DNA of 15,369 nt from the NCBI GenBank assembly GCA_910587765.1, contig CAJUNR010000056.1, forward strand, positions 1-15,369, read 5' to 3'. The position numbers were made by a program, and so were the translations under genes. The DNA is from an uncultured Lachnospiraceae bacterium (GTDB lineage Bacteria > Bacillota > Clostridia > Lachnospirales > Lachnospiraceae). The notes below the pieces were generated by a model. It had not been told where the DNA came from and made no database searches. It was given only the letters and a program-made list of their open reading frames with translations. Shown here piece after piece: positions 1-7,828 of this stretch (its first letter is position 1; every line of letters starts with the position of its first letter).

Positions 1-86
1 ACCCGCGGTCACGATTCCTTTTCGCGCCCGCGCCGGGCTGAAAAACGGTATGTGTGGACAGCGGCTGCACCCGCACCGAAAATACA

Positions 87-115
87 TTGCGCTTCTGCTC
101 CATTCATTGTAAAAT
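87..115 (+). promoter_or_regulatory. Possible weak promoter for the cyclase gene
   Basis: A TTGCGC hexamer (87-92) and a TAAAAT hexamer (110-115) are separated by 17 bases, a reasonable but imperfect sigma-A-like arrangement. The gene begins 83 bases downstream. This match is weak and could be chance; no operator-like palindrome is obvious next to it. Confidence 0.25.
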
Positions 116-197
116 ATCAGAAAAGCGGCAGTGCACGGAAAGCCCGAACGCGGCAGCGAATCTGCTGCAAACAAAACCAGACAAGGAGAATCAACAC

Positions 198-950
198 ATG
201 TACAAATTATGGGAAGCATTAAAGGAAGCCAGAAAATACCGCTGGGTAGAACTCTCCCACTCACTGAACAACGACAGTCCTTATTGGGCCGGTATCCCGG
301 AAGGCTCCGTGGAACTTGGAACCACCTGTTTTGACTGGGGCAACGAGATGCTGGACTGCCTGATCCAGACCTTCAAATTTCCGGGACAGTTCGGCACCCA
401 TATTGATTTTCCGGGACATTTTATAAAAGACCGGGAATTATCCGAGAACTATGGGGTCCGCGACCTGATTTTTCCGCTCTGCGTCATTGACGTCACGGAA
501 AAGGTAAAGGCCGATCCCACCTATGTGGCCACCTCCGCGGACATCCGGGAATATGAGGCAAAATACGGACCGATTCCGGACGGCGCTTTCGTTGCCCTGA
601 GGACGGACTGGTCGAAAAAATGGCCGGATATGAACGCCCTCTCCGGCACCGATGCCGAAGGCGGAGAGAATTTCCCCGGCTGGTCCATGGACGCTCTGAC
701 ATACATCTATGAAAAACGCAACGCCGCTGCCAACGGCCATGAAACCCTGGATACGGACGCTTCCGCAGAGGCGGCCAAAGCCGGCGATCTGGCATGCGAG
801 CGGTACGTGCTGGACAAAGGAAAGCTGCAGGTGGAAGTGCTCACCAACCTCGATCAGGTGGCTCCCGCAGGCGCGGTCATCATTGTATCCTACCCGAGAA
901 TCGAAGGCGCCACCGGGCTTCCTGCAAGAGTGTGGGCGATCACAGAGTAA
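198..950 (+). CDS. Cyclase family (COG1878 / kynurenine formamidase-like) metal-dependent hydrolase
   Basis: A 250-residue cytoplasmic protein of the cyclase family, whose members are metal-dependent amide or lactone-type hydrolases such as kynurenine formamidase and isatin hydrolase. The hallmark HxGTHxDxPxH-type motif is seen as FGTHIDFPGH, with likely metal ligands H68, D70 and H74; a second conserved block follows at HETLDT (181-186). The N-terminal WVELSHSL (16-23) is also typical. The start at 198 is chosen because AAGGAG lies at 183-188 with 9-base spacing; the frame stays open upstream to 54, but that extension has no ribosome site and looks non-coding. Length fits the family. It is not in the opposing TRAP operon, so a shared pathway is only suggested by proximity. 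A weak hairpin with a bulge (969-1001) follows but lacks a T tract. The exact substrate is unknown. Confidence 0.85.
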   Translation: MYKLWEALKEARKYRWVELSHSLNNDSPYWAGIPEGSVELGTTCFDWGNEMLDCLIQTFKFPGQFGTHIDFPGHFIKDRELSENYGVRDLIFPLCVIDVTEKVKADPTYVATSADIREYEAKYGPIPDGAFVALRTDWSKKWPDMNALSGTDAEGGENFPGWSMDALTYIYEKRNAAANGHETLDTDASAEAAKAGDLACERYVLDKGKLQVEVLTNLDQVAPAGAVIIVSYPRIEGATGLPARVWAITE

Positions 951-1078
951 TGCTTCACTCTTCCGGATCGGGATTGCCACAGAGCCTTATCCCAATCACC
1001 GGATACACCATCTGCTTCTCTCTGATCTGGATAAAATCGGCGAAGAGCTGCTTTCATAGGTCAGAAGAAGCAGCAGCA

Positions 1079-1111
1079 TTTTCTGACAGAAAATAATTCC
1101 GCCTGTATGGT
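1079..1111 (+). promoter_or_regulatory. Probable promoter of the NADAR gene with an overlapping palindrome
   Basis: CTGACA (1083-1088) and TATGGT (1106-1111) are 17 bases apart and resemble -35 and -10 boxes. The -35 box lies inside a perfect palindrome, TTTTCTG-A-CAGAAAA (1079-1093), a plausible operator. A 7-bp inverted repeat (GGTTGGA 1109-1115, TCCAACC 1131-1137) falls at or just after the predicted transcription start, so it would form a hairpin near the 5' end of the mRNA. The regulator is unknown. Confidence 0.4.
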
Positions 1112-1205
1112 TGGAGCCTCCCTAGAAGCGTCCAACCGCACAAGGGAAATCGATATCAGAAATGATCTCTGCGAATCCGTCAAAAAACAGCAGGAGGTAA
1201 CAATA

Positions 1206-2069
1206 ATGTTAAGAGGCAAAAAGATCATGCCGCCCCCGTGGATAGCTTATCCGAAAATCGAACGATATTCCATCGGATGGAGAATGGGTTACGGCGAGGA
1301 CTATGTCTGCAGATGGAGTGCCTGGCTGGACGCGCTTACGGAAAAGGAGCAGAAAGAATACGAAGAACTTTTCCCGGAACCTCTGACCTGGAAAGGATAC
1401 TGGGAGGATGAGGATACCTGCGATTATTATGAAAGAAATGACTACGTGATAGAACTCTGGAACGAGGCAGGAACTCCGAAATATTCCGTCGGACAGCTCC
1501 GAAAAGCCTGTGCCGAAGGGAAAACATTCCGCTACACCATGTTCTGGAAGCCCGAACCTTCTCCGGACGGACAGCTTATAGAAAGCTGCCTCGGCCAGTG
1601 GTGGAAGTCTGATTTCTGGTCCGTTGCCCATACCTACTGCTGCACGGAACAGTTTATGATGGCAGGCAAGGCCGAATTATTCGGGGATGAAGAAGTTCGG
1701 AAGCAGATCCTCGCATGCGAAGATCCGAAGATGATAAAGGCGCTGGGACGAAAGGTTAAAAATTTCGATGAAGCTGTCTGGAATCAGGTGAAATATTCCA
1801 TCGTCCTCAACGGTAATTTTCTGAAATTCACCCAGAACCCCAAACTTCGGGAATACCTTTTGTCCACCGGCGATGACATTCTCGTAGAAGCCAGCCCGCT
1901 GGATGCGGTCTGGGGGATCCGGATGGGCAAAACCAACGAAAACGCCCGGAACCCGCTGAAATGGAAAGGACAGAATCTTCTGGGCTTTGCCCTCATGGAA
2001 GTGCGGGACGAAATCAGGCGGGTGTGGAAGAATGCAGCATGGTGTGAGGCGGTGGAAAAAGAGGACTGA
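1206..2069 (+). CDS. NADAR domain protein (YbiA/DUF1768-like) with an N-terminal extension
   Basis: A 287-residue protein whose C-terminal part (about 130-273) is a NADAR domain. Family members are N-glycosidases that act on ADP-ribose-type or riboflavin-intermediate substrates. Visible family blocks are CTEQFMMAGKAELFGD (146-161, with the conserved Glu at 148), ILACEDPKMIKALGR (168-182), LKFTQNP (206-212), LLSTGDDILVEASPLDAVWGI (218-238) and GQNLLGFALMEVR (255-267). The first 125 residues are rich in Trp, Tyr and Glu and form a separate region not present in short YbiA proteins. Start 1206 has AGGAGG at 1192-1197 with 8-base spacing; an in-frame ATG at 1107 is upstream of that site and is rejected. 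The gene has its own likely promoter and a strong terminator, so it is probably monocistronic. Confidence 0.85.
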   Translation: MLRGKKIMPPPWIAYPKIERYSIGWRMGYGEDYVCRWSAWLDALTEKEQKEYEELFPEPLTWKGYWEDEDTCDYYERNDYVIELWNEAGTPKYSVGQLRKACAEGKTFRYTMFWKPEPSPDGQLIESCLGQWWKSDFWSVAHTYCCTEQFMMAGKAELFGDEEVRKQILACEDPKMIKALGRKVKNFDEAVWNQVKYSIVLNGNFLKFTQNPKLREYLLSTGDDILVEASPLDAVWGIRMGKTNENARNPLKWKGQNLLGFALMEVRDEIRRVWKNAAWCEAVEKED

Positions 2070-2094
2070 CAAACGTGCATCTCCAGGAACACCT

Positions 2095-2155
2095 TACCGG
2101 AAACGGCCCCGCAGATCACTCCGCAGGGCCGTTTCCGGTATCTATTCAATTTTTA
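2095..2155 (+). terminator. Rho-independent terminator after the NADAR gene
   Basis: A perfect 15-bp inverted repeat (2095-2109 and 2126-2140) encloses a 16-base loop and is followed by a T-rich stretch ending in TTTTT (2151-2155). It lies between two converging genes. A T tract is clear only on the plus side, so it mainly ends the NADAR transcript, though the stem could also slow transcription from the minus-strand operon. Confidence 0.85.
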
Positions 2156-2163
2156 GGAAGAGC

Positions 2164-2922
2164 TTAATCCATATGGGAGCCGCCGTTGATGTCGATCTCC
2201 TCGCCGGTGATATAGGACGCTTCTTTGGAAGCGAGGAACAGGATTGCGTTGGCTACTTCCTGAGTCTCACCCGGACGTCCCATGGGAATCCCGTCGATGA
2301 CTTTATCCGCATCCTCTTTCGGAAGGGATTTCCAGATCTCCGTATTGATCAGACCCGGGCACACGCTGTTGATCGTGATACCTTCCGCGGAAATCTCTCT
2401 GGACAGGTTCTTGGAAAATGCCAGCACAGCCGCTTTGGAAGCCGAATAGTGCGCTCCGCCGAAGACGCCGCCGCCTCTCTTGCCGGACACGGAAGACAGG
2501 TTGACGATTCTTCCGTATTTTGCCGCGCGCATCGGTTTCATACACGCCTGCGTGCAGAGGAACAGGCCGAACATATTGACCTCGAAGATCCTTCTCATGT
2601 CTTCCAGCTTCATATCTTCCACGGTCACTTTCTGAGAAATTCCCGCGTTGTTCACCAGAACGTCGATGCGGCCGTATTTGTCCATAATCGTGTCGACCAT
2701 CTGCTGTACGGACTCCGGAGATGTCACATTGACCGTCACGCCCATGGCTTTGCCGCCCTCTCCCTCGATCACCGCGACCGTGTCCTTAATGCCTTCTTCA
2801 TTCATATCCGCGATAATTACCGTCGCGCCCTGCTTTGCAAACGTGCGGGCGATGGTCCTGCCGATTCCCTTGGGCGATCCGCTTCCTGTTACGATAACTA
2901 CCTGATCATTAAATTCAAACAT
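2164..2922 (-). CDS. Short-chain dehydrogenase/reductase (FabG-like SDR)
   Basis: A 252-residue classical SDR, an NAD(P)-dependent alcohol/ketone oxidoreductase. The nucleotide-binding glycine motif TGSGSPKGIG (12-21) is longer than the usual TGxxxGIG; NNAG follows at 91-94. Catalytic residues are N116, S144 (NLSS), Y159 and K163 (YSASK), with the PG motif at 189-190. D39 (IIADM) after beta-2 suggests an NAD preference (inference). The upstream ATG at 2937 is rejected: it reads ATGGAGGAT, and the GGAGG inside it is the ribosome site for the ATG at 2922. It is the last gene of the minus-strand cluster, 162 bases after the transketolase C subunit. That gap holds a hairpin and an operator-like motif, so it may be expressed partly on its own. 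It probably acts on the substrate or product of the transketolase pathway. Confidence 0.92.
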   Translation of the reverse strand: MFEFNDQVVIVTGSGSPKGIGRTIARTFAKQGATVIIADMNEEGIKDTVAVIEGEGGKAMGVTVNVTSPESVQQMVDTIMDKYGRIDVLVNNAGISQKVTVEDMKLEDMRRIFEVNMFGLFLCTQACMKPMRAAKYGRIVNLSSVSGKRGGGVFGGAHYSASKAAVLAFSKNLSREISAEGITINSVCPGLINTEIWKSLPKEDADKVIDGIPMGRPGETQEVANAILFLASKEASYITGEEIDINGGSHMD

Positions 2923-2977
2923 GCTCTTATCCTCCATTTATGCTTTGCTTTGGTCCTCCCCGACGATTCAAGGGGGC

Positions 2978-3018
2978 GGAAGGATTTCCGATCTGTTTTG
3001 TATTCTGGAAATCCTTCC
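2978..3018 (-). repeat. 12-bp inverted repeat upstream of the SDR gene
   Basis: GGAAGGATTTCC (2978-2989) is perfectly repeated in inverse as GGAAATCCTTCC (3007-3018), with a 17-base loop. It lies between the transketolase and SDR genes. No T tract follows on the minus strand, so it is not a standard terminator; an mRNA-processing or stability hairpin, or a partial attenuator separating the last gene, is more likely. Confidence 0.6.
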
Positions 3019-3065
3019 TTTAATAATGTTTTGGCTTTCTCTTTTTATACTATATTCTATGTATA

Positions 3066-3082
3066 TTGTAGGATACTATGTG
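3066..3082. promoter_or_regulatory. Operator-like motif, second copy
   Basis: TTGTAGGATACTATGTG matches the motif at 7829-7845 at 14 of 17 positions, and the three differences are all transitions. It sits directly after the stop codon of the transketolase C subunit and upstream of the SDR gene. It looks like a binding site for the regulator of the whole cluster, possibly a GntR-type protein (inference). The regulator gene is not in the window. Confidence 0.4.
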
Positions 3083-3084
3083 AT

Positions 3085-4026
3085 TTATTCTATCCCTGCC
3101 AGTTCCTCCGCCAGTTCCACGATATGTTCCGCCGTGATTCCGTTCATCGCCAGCAGCCGCTCATAGGGCGCCGACTGTCCGAACTGATCCTGGATACCGA
3201 CTCTTCTGACGATTGCTTTCCCGGTCTCCGCCACCACGTCGCTGACCGCGCTGCCAAGGCCGTTGAGAATATTGTGATCCTCTACGGTAATGATCTTTCC
3301 GATCTCATTGACGCAGGCCAGAACTGCGTCTTTGTCCAACGGCTTGATGGTGTGCATATCCAGCACTCTTGCCTGGATGCCTTTCTCCTCCAGCATCTTC
3401 GCAGCTTTCAGAGCAATGCAGACCGTATCTCCGTTGGCGATCACCGCCACGTCTTTTCCTTCGCGGAGCAGGTTCGCTTTGCCGATCTCAAACTCCGTAT
3501 TCTCGTCATAGATCACCGGAATCGCATCTCTGGTAAAGCGGAGATAGCAGGGTCCGTACATCTCGGCAGCCTTTGCCACCAGTTTTCTGGCCGCGTAATA
3601 ATCCGCAGGCATGATCACCGTCATGTTCGGCAGCGTCCGCAGTACGCCGAGATCCTCGATGCACTGATGGCTGGCGCCGTCATTGGCCGGGGTTACGCCG
3701 CCGTGAGAGCAGGCGATCTTCACGTTCAGATTCGGATAGCAGATTTCCTGACGGATCATCTCGCACATTCTCAGGGAACCAAACACCGCGTAAGTCACTA
3801 CGAACGGGGTCTTCCCGCAGGTCGCCATGCCTGCCGCCACGCCTGCCGCGTTCTGCTCTGCAATACCTACATTGAAGTACTGTTCCGGAAGCTCGGACCG
3901 GAACTTTCCTGTTTTGCAGGATTTTCCGATATCTACATCCACCACATAGATTTTATTGTCTCTTTTTCCAAGTTCTACGATCTCATCACCAAATCCGTCT
4001 CTGGTTGCCTTTTTTACTTCACTCAT
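3085..4026 (-). CDS. Transketolase, C-terminal subunit
   Basis: A 313-residue protein matching the pyrimidine-binding and C-terminal domains of transketolase. It pairs with the N-terminal subunit encoded just upstream to form a thiamine-diphosphate enzyme moving two-carbon ketol units. Visible marks are NVGIAEQNAAGVAAG (52-66) with E57, the glutamate that activates the cofactor, and SHGGVTPANDGASHQ (107-121). A typical C-terminal domain follows from about residue 188. Start 4026 is chosen for AGGAG just upstream (9-base spacing) and because family similarity begins there; the frame reaches 4092 but overlaps the previous gene. Start-to-stop gap to the N subunit is 40 bases. Split transketolases are common in substrate-specific clusters, such as apiose or sulfosugar breakdown, as well as in general metabolism. 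The dedicated context suggests a special substrate (inference). Confidence 0.93.
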   Translation of the reverse strand: MSEVKKATRDGFGDEIVELGKRDNKIYVVDVDIGKSCKTGKFRSELPEQYFNVGIAEQNAAGVAAGMATCGKTPFVVTYAVFGSLRMCEMIRQEICYPNLNVKIACSHGGVTPANDGASHQCIEDLGVLRTLPNMTVIMPADYYAARKLVAKAAEMYGPCYLRFTRDAIPVIYDENTEFEIGKANLLREGKDVAVIANGDTVCIALKAAKMLEEKGIQARVLDMHTIKPLDKDAVLACVNEIGKIITVEDHNILNGLGSAVSDVVAETGKAIVRRVGIQDQFGQSAPYERLLAMNGITAEHIVELAEELAGIE

Positions 4027-4066
4027 TTTTTTACTCTCCTGTTCTGTTCTTGTATTCGTCTCACTT

Positions 4067-4909
4067 TTATGCCAGCGCCGCAAGCTGCTCATCCAGTTCC
4101 TTCATTGCCTGCGCATACTGCTCGTCATTCGGCGCCACTCCATGCCATCCGCACTGATTCTCCATGAAGGACACGCCCTTTCCTTTTACGGTATGGGCAA
4201 AGATGCATTTGGGTTTTCCGTTTTTGGAAGCTCTCGTCTTATCCAGCACCGCCAGGATTTCCTCCATATTGTGTCCGTCCACGTCAAAGGTCTCGAACCC
4301 GAACGCCTCAAATTTCTTTCCAAGATTGATATTTGGCATAACCTCGTCGGTCGTGCCGTCCAACTGCAGATTGTTGTTGTCCACAAACACCACCAGATTA
4401 TCCAGTTGATACTTGTTGGCGGTCTGAGCGGCTTCCCAGATCTCGCCTTCCTGACACTCGCCGTCGCCCAGCACCACGAACACCCGGTAATCTTTCTTAT
4501 CCGCTTTTGCCGCGATGCCCATGCCTACGCCGCAGGCAAAGCCCTGACCCAGGGAGCCGGTGGAAATATCAATGCCTGGGCATTTCTTCATGTCGGGATG
4601 CCCCTGAAGGATGGAACCTTCCTGACGGAGCGTATCAAGCACCGCTTCATCGAAAAAGCCTCTGGTCGCCAGCGCCGCATACTGAATCGGGCATACATGG
4701 CCTTTGGAGAGGACGAAACGGTCCCGGTCTTCCCATTTGGGATTCTTCGGATCCAGGTTCATCTCCCGGAAATAAAGTGCGGTCACAAAGTCTGCCGCCG
4801 ACAGGGAGCCGCCCGGATGTCCGGACTGTGCTTTGTGGATCATGCCGATCACTTTTTTCTTGAGTTCGATACATTGTTTCTGTAATTCTTTTACGCTTGT
4901 TTCTCTCAT
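4067..4909 (-). CDS. Transketolase, N-terminal (thiamine diphosphate-binding) subunit
   Basis: A 280-residue protein carrying the diphosphate-binding domain of transketolase. Marks in order are SGHPGGSLSAAD (29-40, H31 in the active site), LSKGH (67-71), QGHP (102-105), STGSLGQG (116-123) and the thiamine-diphosphate motif from GDG (148-150) to NNN (178-180). Late in the chain come HTVKGKGVSFME (239-250) and WHG (255-257). The length is normal for a split N subunit. The ribosome site AGAGGTG lies 8 bases before the start. It follows dctM with a 59-base gap and precedes the C subunit by 40 bases, so both are probably on one mRNA started at dctP. It forms the active heterotetramer with the C subunit in the cytoplasm. 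Confidence 0.94.
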   Translation of the reverse strand: MRETSVKELQKQCIELKKKVIGMIHKAQSGHPGGSLSAADFVTALYFREMNLDPKNPKWEDRDRFVLSKGHVCPIQYAALATRGFFDEAVLDTLRQEGSILQGHPDMKKCPGIDISTGSLGQGFACGVGMGIAAKADKKDYRVFVVLGDGECQEGEIWEAAQTANKYQLDNLVVFVDNNNLQLDGTTDEVMPNINLGKKFEAFGFETFDVDGHNMEEILAVLDKTRASKNGKPKCIFAHTVKGKGVSFMENQCGWHGVAPNDEQYAQAMKELDEQLAALA

Positions 4910-4968
4910 AATGGTTTCACCTCTTAAATTTATAGTTCCGCTTCCGTGCAGATACTGTTGTTAAGTTT

Positions 4969-6252
4969 TTATACAAAGGCCAGCGATACCGCAGGCACAT
5001 ATGTAACGATCAGAAGTACGGCAATGGATGCAATCAGCAGCGGCACTACCGCTTTGGAAATTTCCTTCAGGTTGACATCCGCCACGCCGCAGGCCACGTA
5101 CAGATTGACGCCCACCGGCGGTGTGAAGAGACCGATGGCCAGATTCACGATCATGACCACGCCGAGATGCACCAGGTCGATGCCCAGGGCATTTGCCACC
5201 GGAACGAACAGCGGAGTAAAAATATACAGCGCCGACGTGGAATCCAGAAAACATCCCGCGATCAGAAGGATAATGTTGACGATGATGAAGAAGATGATTG
5301 TGCTTCCTCCTGTCACCTGCTGGAGCGCTGTACTGATCGCCACGTCCAGTCTCGCCCTTGTCAGTACATAGGCGAACAGGCTTGCCGCCGCCGTGATGAA
5401 CATGACCGTCGCCGTTGTGGACACCGAGTCCAGAAGGAGCGTATACAGCTCCGGAAGACGAATCTGTTTGTAGATAAAGATTCCTACGAACAGTCCGTAA
5501 ATCACGGATACTGCCGCCGCCTCCGTGGGAGTAAAGATTCCGCCGTAGATTCCGCCGAGAATGATCACCGGCATCATCAGCCCCCAGAAAGCATCCTTGA
5601 ATGCCTCCCAGCGTTCCTTTCCGGACGCTTTGGGCAGCGTCTCCAGCTTGCTCTTGCTTCCCACAAAAAGAGCCGTAACCATAAGTCCCAGTCCCATCAG
5701 AAGTCCCGGAAGGATTCCTGCCAGGAACAGCGTTCCGATCGAAGCGTCCGCGATGGAACCGTATACGACGAACGTGATGGACGGTGGTATGACCACCCCG
5801 ATCGCCCCCGATGCTCCCATAAGAGCCGCCGCAAACGCCGGTTTGTATCCCGCCTTGATCATGGCCGGAATCATAATCAGTCCCAGCGCTGCCACCGTCG
5901 CAGGACCGGAACCGGAGATCGCTGCAAAAAAGCAGGAAACGATGACGCATACAATGGCAAGACCGCCTTTCAAATGTCCGACGCACACTTCCGCCAGCCG
6001 GATCAGTTTTCCGGAAATTCCCGCCTTCTCCATGATGTTTCCGGCGAGAATGAAGAACGGAATTGCCAGAAGCACAAATTTGCTTGTGGAGGAAGATACC
6101 AATCTCGGCAGACTGCTCATTATGGTGTCCAGCGGCCTCCCCGCTCCCTGAACGATCATCGCCAGTACGCTGGACGCTCCCAGGCAGACCGCGATCGGCG
6201 CTCCGATCAGTAACAGGACTGCAAATACGATAAACAATACGGCTGCAACCAT
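4969..6252 (-). CDS. dctM: TRAP transporter large permease (DctM)
   Basis: A 427-residue polytopic membrane protein of the TRAP large-subunit family, which provides the sodium-driven translocation path. Family blocks visible are IPFFILAGNIMEKAGI (64-79), SGSGPATVAALG (113-124), GAIGVVIPPSITFVVYG (149-165) and FTPPVGVNLYVACGVA near the C-terminus. About 11-12 hydrophobic segments fill the length, which is normal. The start overlaps the stop of dctQ by one base (TGATG), with AAGGAGGGTG just upstream, a sign of translational coupling. It works with DctQ and the lipoprotein DctP. The symbol names the family, not a proven dicarboxylate substrate. Confidence 0.95.
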   Translation of the reverse strand: MVAAVLFIVFAVLLLIGAPIAVCLGASSVLAMIVQGAGRPLDTIMSSLPRLVSSSTSKFVLLAIPFFILAGNIMEKAGISGKLIRLAEVCVGHLKGGLAIVCVIVSCFFAAISGSGPATVAALGLIMIPAMIKAGYKPAFAAALMGASGAIGVVIPPSITFVVYGSIADASIGTLFLAGILPGLLMGLGLMVTALFVGSKSKLETLPKASGKERWEAFKDAFWGLMMPVIILGGIYGGIFTPTEAAAVSVIYGLFVGIFIYKQIRLPELYTLLLDSVSTTATVMFITAAASLFAYVLTRARLDVAISTALQQVTGGSTIIFFIIVNIILLIAGCFLDSTSALYIFTPLFVPVANALGIDLVHLGVVMIVNLAIGLFTPPVGVNLYVACGVADVNLKEISKAVVPLLIASIAVLLIVTYVPAVSLAFV

Positions 6253-6731
6253 CAGTTTTCACCCTCCTTCTCTCCGACTCCCCGGATCTCTTCTATTAAT
6301 ACCTGTACAAACCGGACGGTGGCAAACAGCGCCCCGATGGGTACAAAGGAACCGAAGATCCATTCCGGCCACTGCATGTTGGCAGTCACCTGTCCCAGTT
6401 GTCTCTGGCTGATGACCATCAGAATCCCGTAGTAGAAAATCGCTCCCGTGAAGGCCACGGCAAACAGGTAGCCGATGATGAGCAGGACCCTCCGAACTTT
6501 GGGATTGACCACGTCGGTTAAGATGGTCAGTCCCAGATGTGCCCTCCTTCTGGCGGCAATGGCCGTGCCCAGAAGGCTCAGCAGGACGAACAGGTATGTC
6601 GTAATTTCTTCTGAAAAGGAAAACGAAGCGCTGAACACATATCTGGCAACTACGTTGGCAAATGCCAAAACCGTCATGACCGACAGGCAGACAGCCGCAA
6701 CTATTTCCTCAATTCTGTCTAATATCTGCAT
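6252..6731 (-). CDS. dctQ: TRAP transporter small permease (DctQ)
   Basis: A 159-residue membrane protein with four predicted hydrophobic segments, the small permease that supports DctM. The family pattern ANVVARYVF (25-33), followed by SEEITTYLFVLLSLLGTAIA and an ARRRAH block, is clear. AGGGGT precedes the ATG by about 7 bases. It begins 28 bases after the dctP stop and ends within the dctM start codon, the usual P-Q-M order. The C-terminal tail is short and charged (GEKEGEN). Confidence 0.93.
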   Translation of the reverse strand: MQILDRIEEIVAAVCLSVMTVLAFANVVARYVFSASFSFSEEITTYLFVLLSLLGTAIAARRRAHLGLTILTDVVNPKVRRVLLIIGYLFAVAFTGAIFYYGILMVISQRQLGQVTANMQWPEWIFGSFVPIGALFATVRFVQVLIEEIRGVGEKEGEN

Positions 6732-6759
6732 GTATTACCCCTTTCTTTCTGCCGCCCGG

Positions 6760-7788
6760 CTAGTCAATCTGGAAAGCCGTGCACGCTTCTTCTCCGTATT
6801 TTGTCATAAACTTTTCCCGGACCGGCTGTACGGCTTCCTTGAATACTTCCAGTTCCTCCGCAGTCAGTTCTGTCACTGTCATGCCGCCGTCCCGGAACTT
6901 CTGCACGATCTCGGCCTCTTCCTGCTCGACCTGATCTCTGCCCCAGTCGCATGCTTCCTTCGCCTTCTCCCTCAGCAGTTCCTGAGTCTTCGGCTCCAGA
7001 CTGTTCCAGATCTCGGTATTGGCCACAAACAGGTCATTTTCGTAGGTATAGTTCCACAGCGTCATATAATCCTGTATCTCGTACATCTTGGCCGAATCCG
7101 TAATGCTCACGCCGTTTTCCTGCCCGTCGATGGCTCCCTGCTGGATGGCCGTAAATACTTCGCTCCAGCTCATGGAGATCGGGTCCGCCTTCAGTTCCCG
7201 GAAGAAATCCATGTAGACTTCGCTTCCCGGCACGCGGATTTTCAAGCCCTGCACATCCTCCGGTTTCCGCACCTCGTGTTTGCTGTTGCTGATCTGCCGG
7301 AATCCGTTATGGAAAGAACCCAGATACGTGATTCCCTTCTCACCGAGAACCTTCGCGTAGTAGTCTCCCCCCGTCTCGTCGATCACGGTTCTGGCCTCCG
7401 TGTAATCGTCGAAACTCCACGGAATCGTGGCGATGGACATCTGACCGTCCAGCACCGACATTACCGATGTCGCGTAGGCCGCCAGGTCCACGCCTCCCAC
7501 CGCGATCATCTCGATGCCCTTGGTGGAATTCCCCCCTGCAAGCTGATCGTTGGGAAATACGGCTACGGTAACTCTGCCCCCGGAGCCTTCCGCTACCAGG
7601 TCTGCGAATTTCTTCGCTACTTTGGTGTCGATCTGGATGTCCGTTCCGTTGACCGCCATCACCAGTTCGATCTCCTGGTACACATCGCCGGCTCCCGCCG
7701 ATGCCTGTTCCGTTCCGGAACCGCATCCTGACAGCATCCCCGATGCCAGCACCGCCGCAAGGATCAACCCTGTCATTTTCTGCTTCAT
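6760..7788 (-). CDS. dctP: TRAP transporter substrate-binding lipoprotein (DctP)
   Basis: A 342-residue secreted lipoprotein that binds the substrate outside the membrane and delivers it to DctQM. The signal peptide ends in the lipobox LSGC, with C22 as the lipid-anchored residue. The key TRAP blocks are NGFRQISN (161-168), GLKIRVPGSE (181-190) with R185, which in this family usually binds a substrate carboxylate, and the SWSEVFTAIQQGAIDGQEN block (207-225). Start 7788 has AAGGAG with 10-base spacing. It is the first gene of the minus-strand cluster, with a clear promoter upstream. The retained arginine suggests an organic or sugar acid, but sulfonates and other anions also use TRAP systems; the substrate is not determined. 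Confidence 0.95.
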   Translation of the reverse strand: MKQKMTGLILAAVLASGMLSGCGSGTEQASAGAGDVYQEIELVMAVNGTDIQIDTKVAKKFADLVAEGSGGRVTVAVFPNDQLAGGNSTKGIEMIAVGGVDLAAYATSVMSVLDGQMSIATIPWSFDDYTEARTVIDETGGDYYAKVLGEKGITYLGSFHNGFRQISNSKHEVRKPEDVQGLKIRVPGSEVYMDFFRELKADPISMSWSEVFTAIQQGAIDGQENGVSITDSAKMYEIQDYMTLWNYTYENDLFVANTEIWNSLEPKTQELLREKAKEACDWGRDQVEQEEAEIVQKFRDGGMTVTELTAEELEVFKEAVQPVREKFMTKYGEEACTAFQID

Positions 7789-7828
7789 AAAAGCATTTCT
7801 CCTTCCTTTTTTCTTCGTCCCTCATCCT

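Noticed and set aside
24..38. GC-rich hairpin at the window's left end
   Set aside because: The stem is only five base pairs with no T tract, and GC-rich sequence gives such pairs by chance.
54..197. N-terminal extension of the cyclase gene
   Set aside because: There is no ribosome site at 54 and the translated part has no cyclase similarity; AAGGAG with good spacing marks 198.
883..897. A GTATCCTAC copy resembling the operator-like motif
   Set aside because: It lies inside cyclase codons (Val-Ser-Tyr) and matches only the core of the motif.
1987..4167. A 726-codon plus-strand open frame
   Set aside because: It lies opposite the SDR and transketolase genes, which have full family motifs and ribosome sites. 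Its translation is rich in His, Arg and Ser and shows no domain; it is a codon-bias shadow.
3956..4885. A 309-codon plus-strand open frame
   Set aside because: Antisense to the transketolase N subunit, with no ribosome site and no recognisable protein.
7785..7796. A three-codon upstream frame overlapping the dctP start (ATGCTTTTATGA)
   Set aside because: It is only two bases from the AAGGAG, too near for initiation; probably chance.
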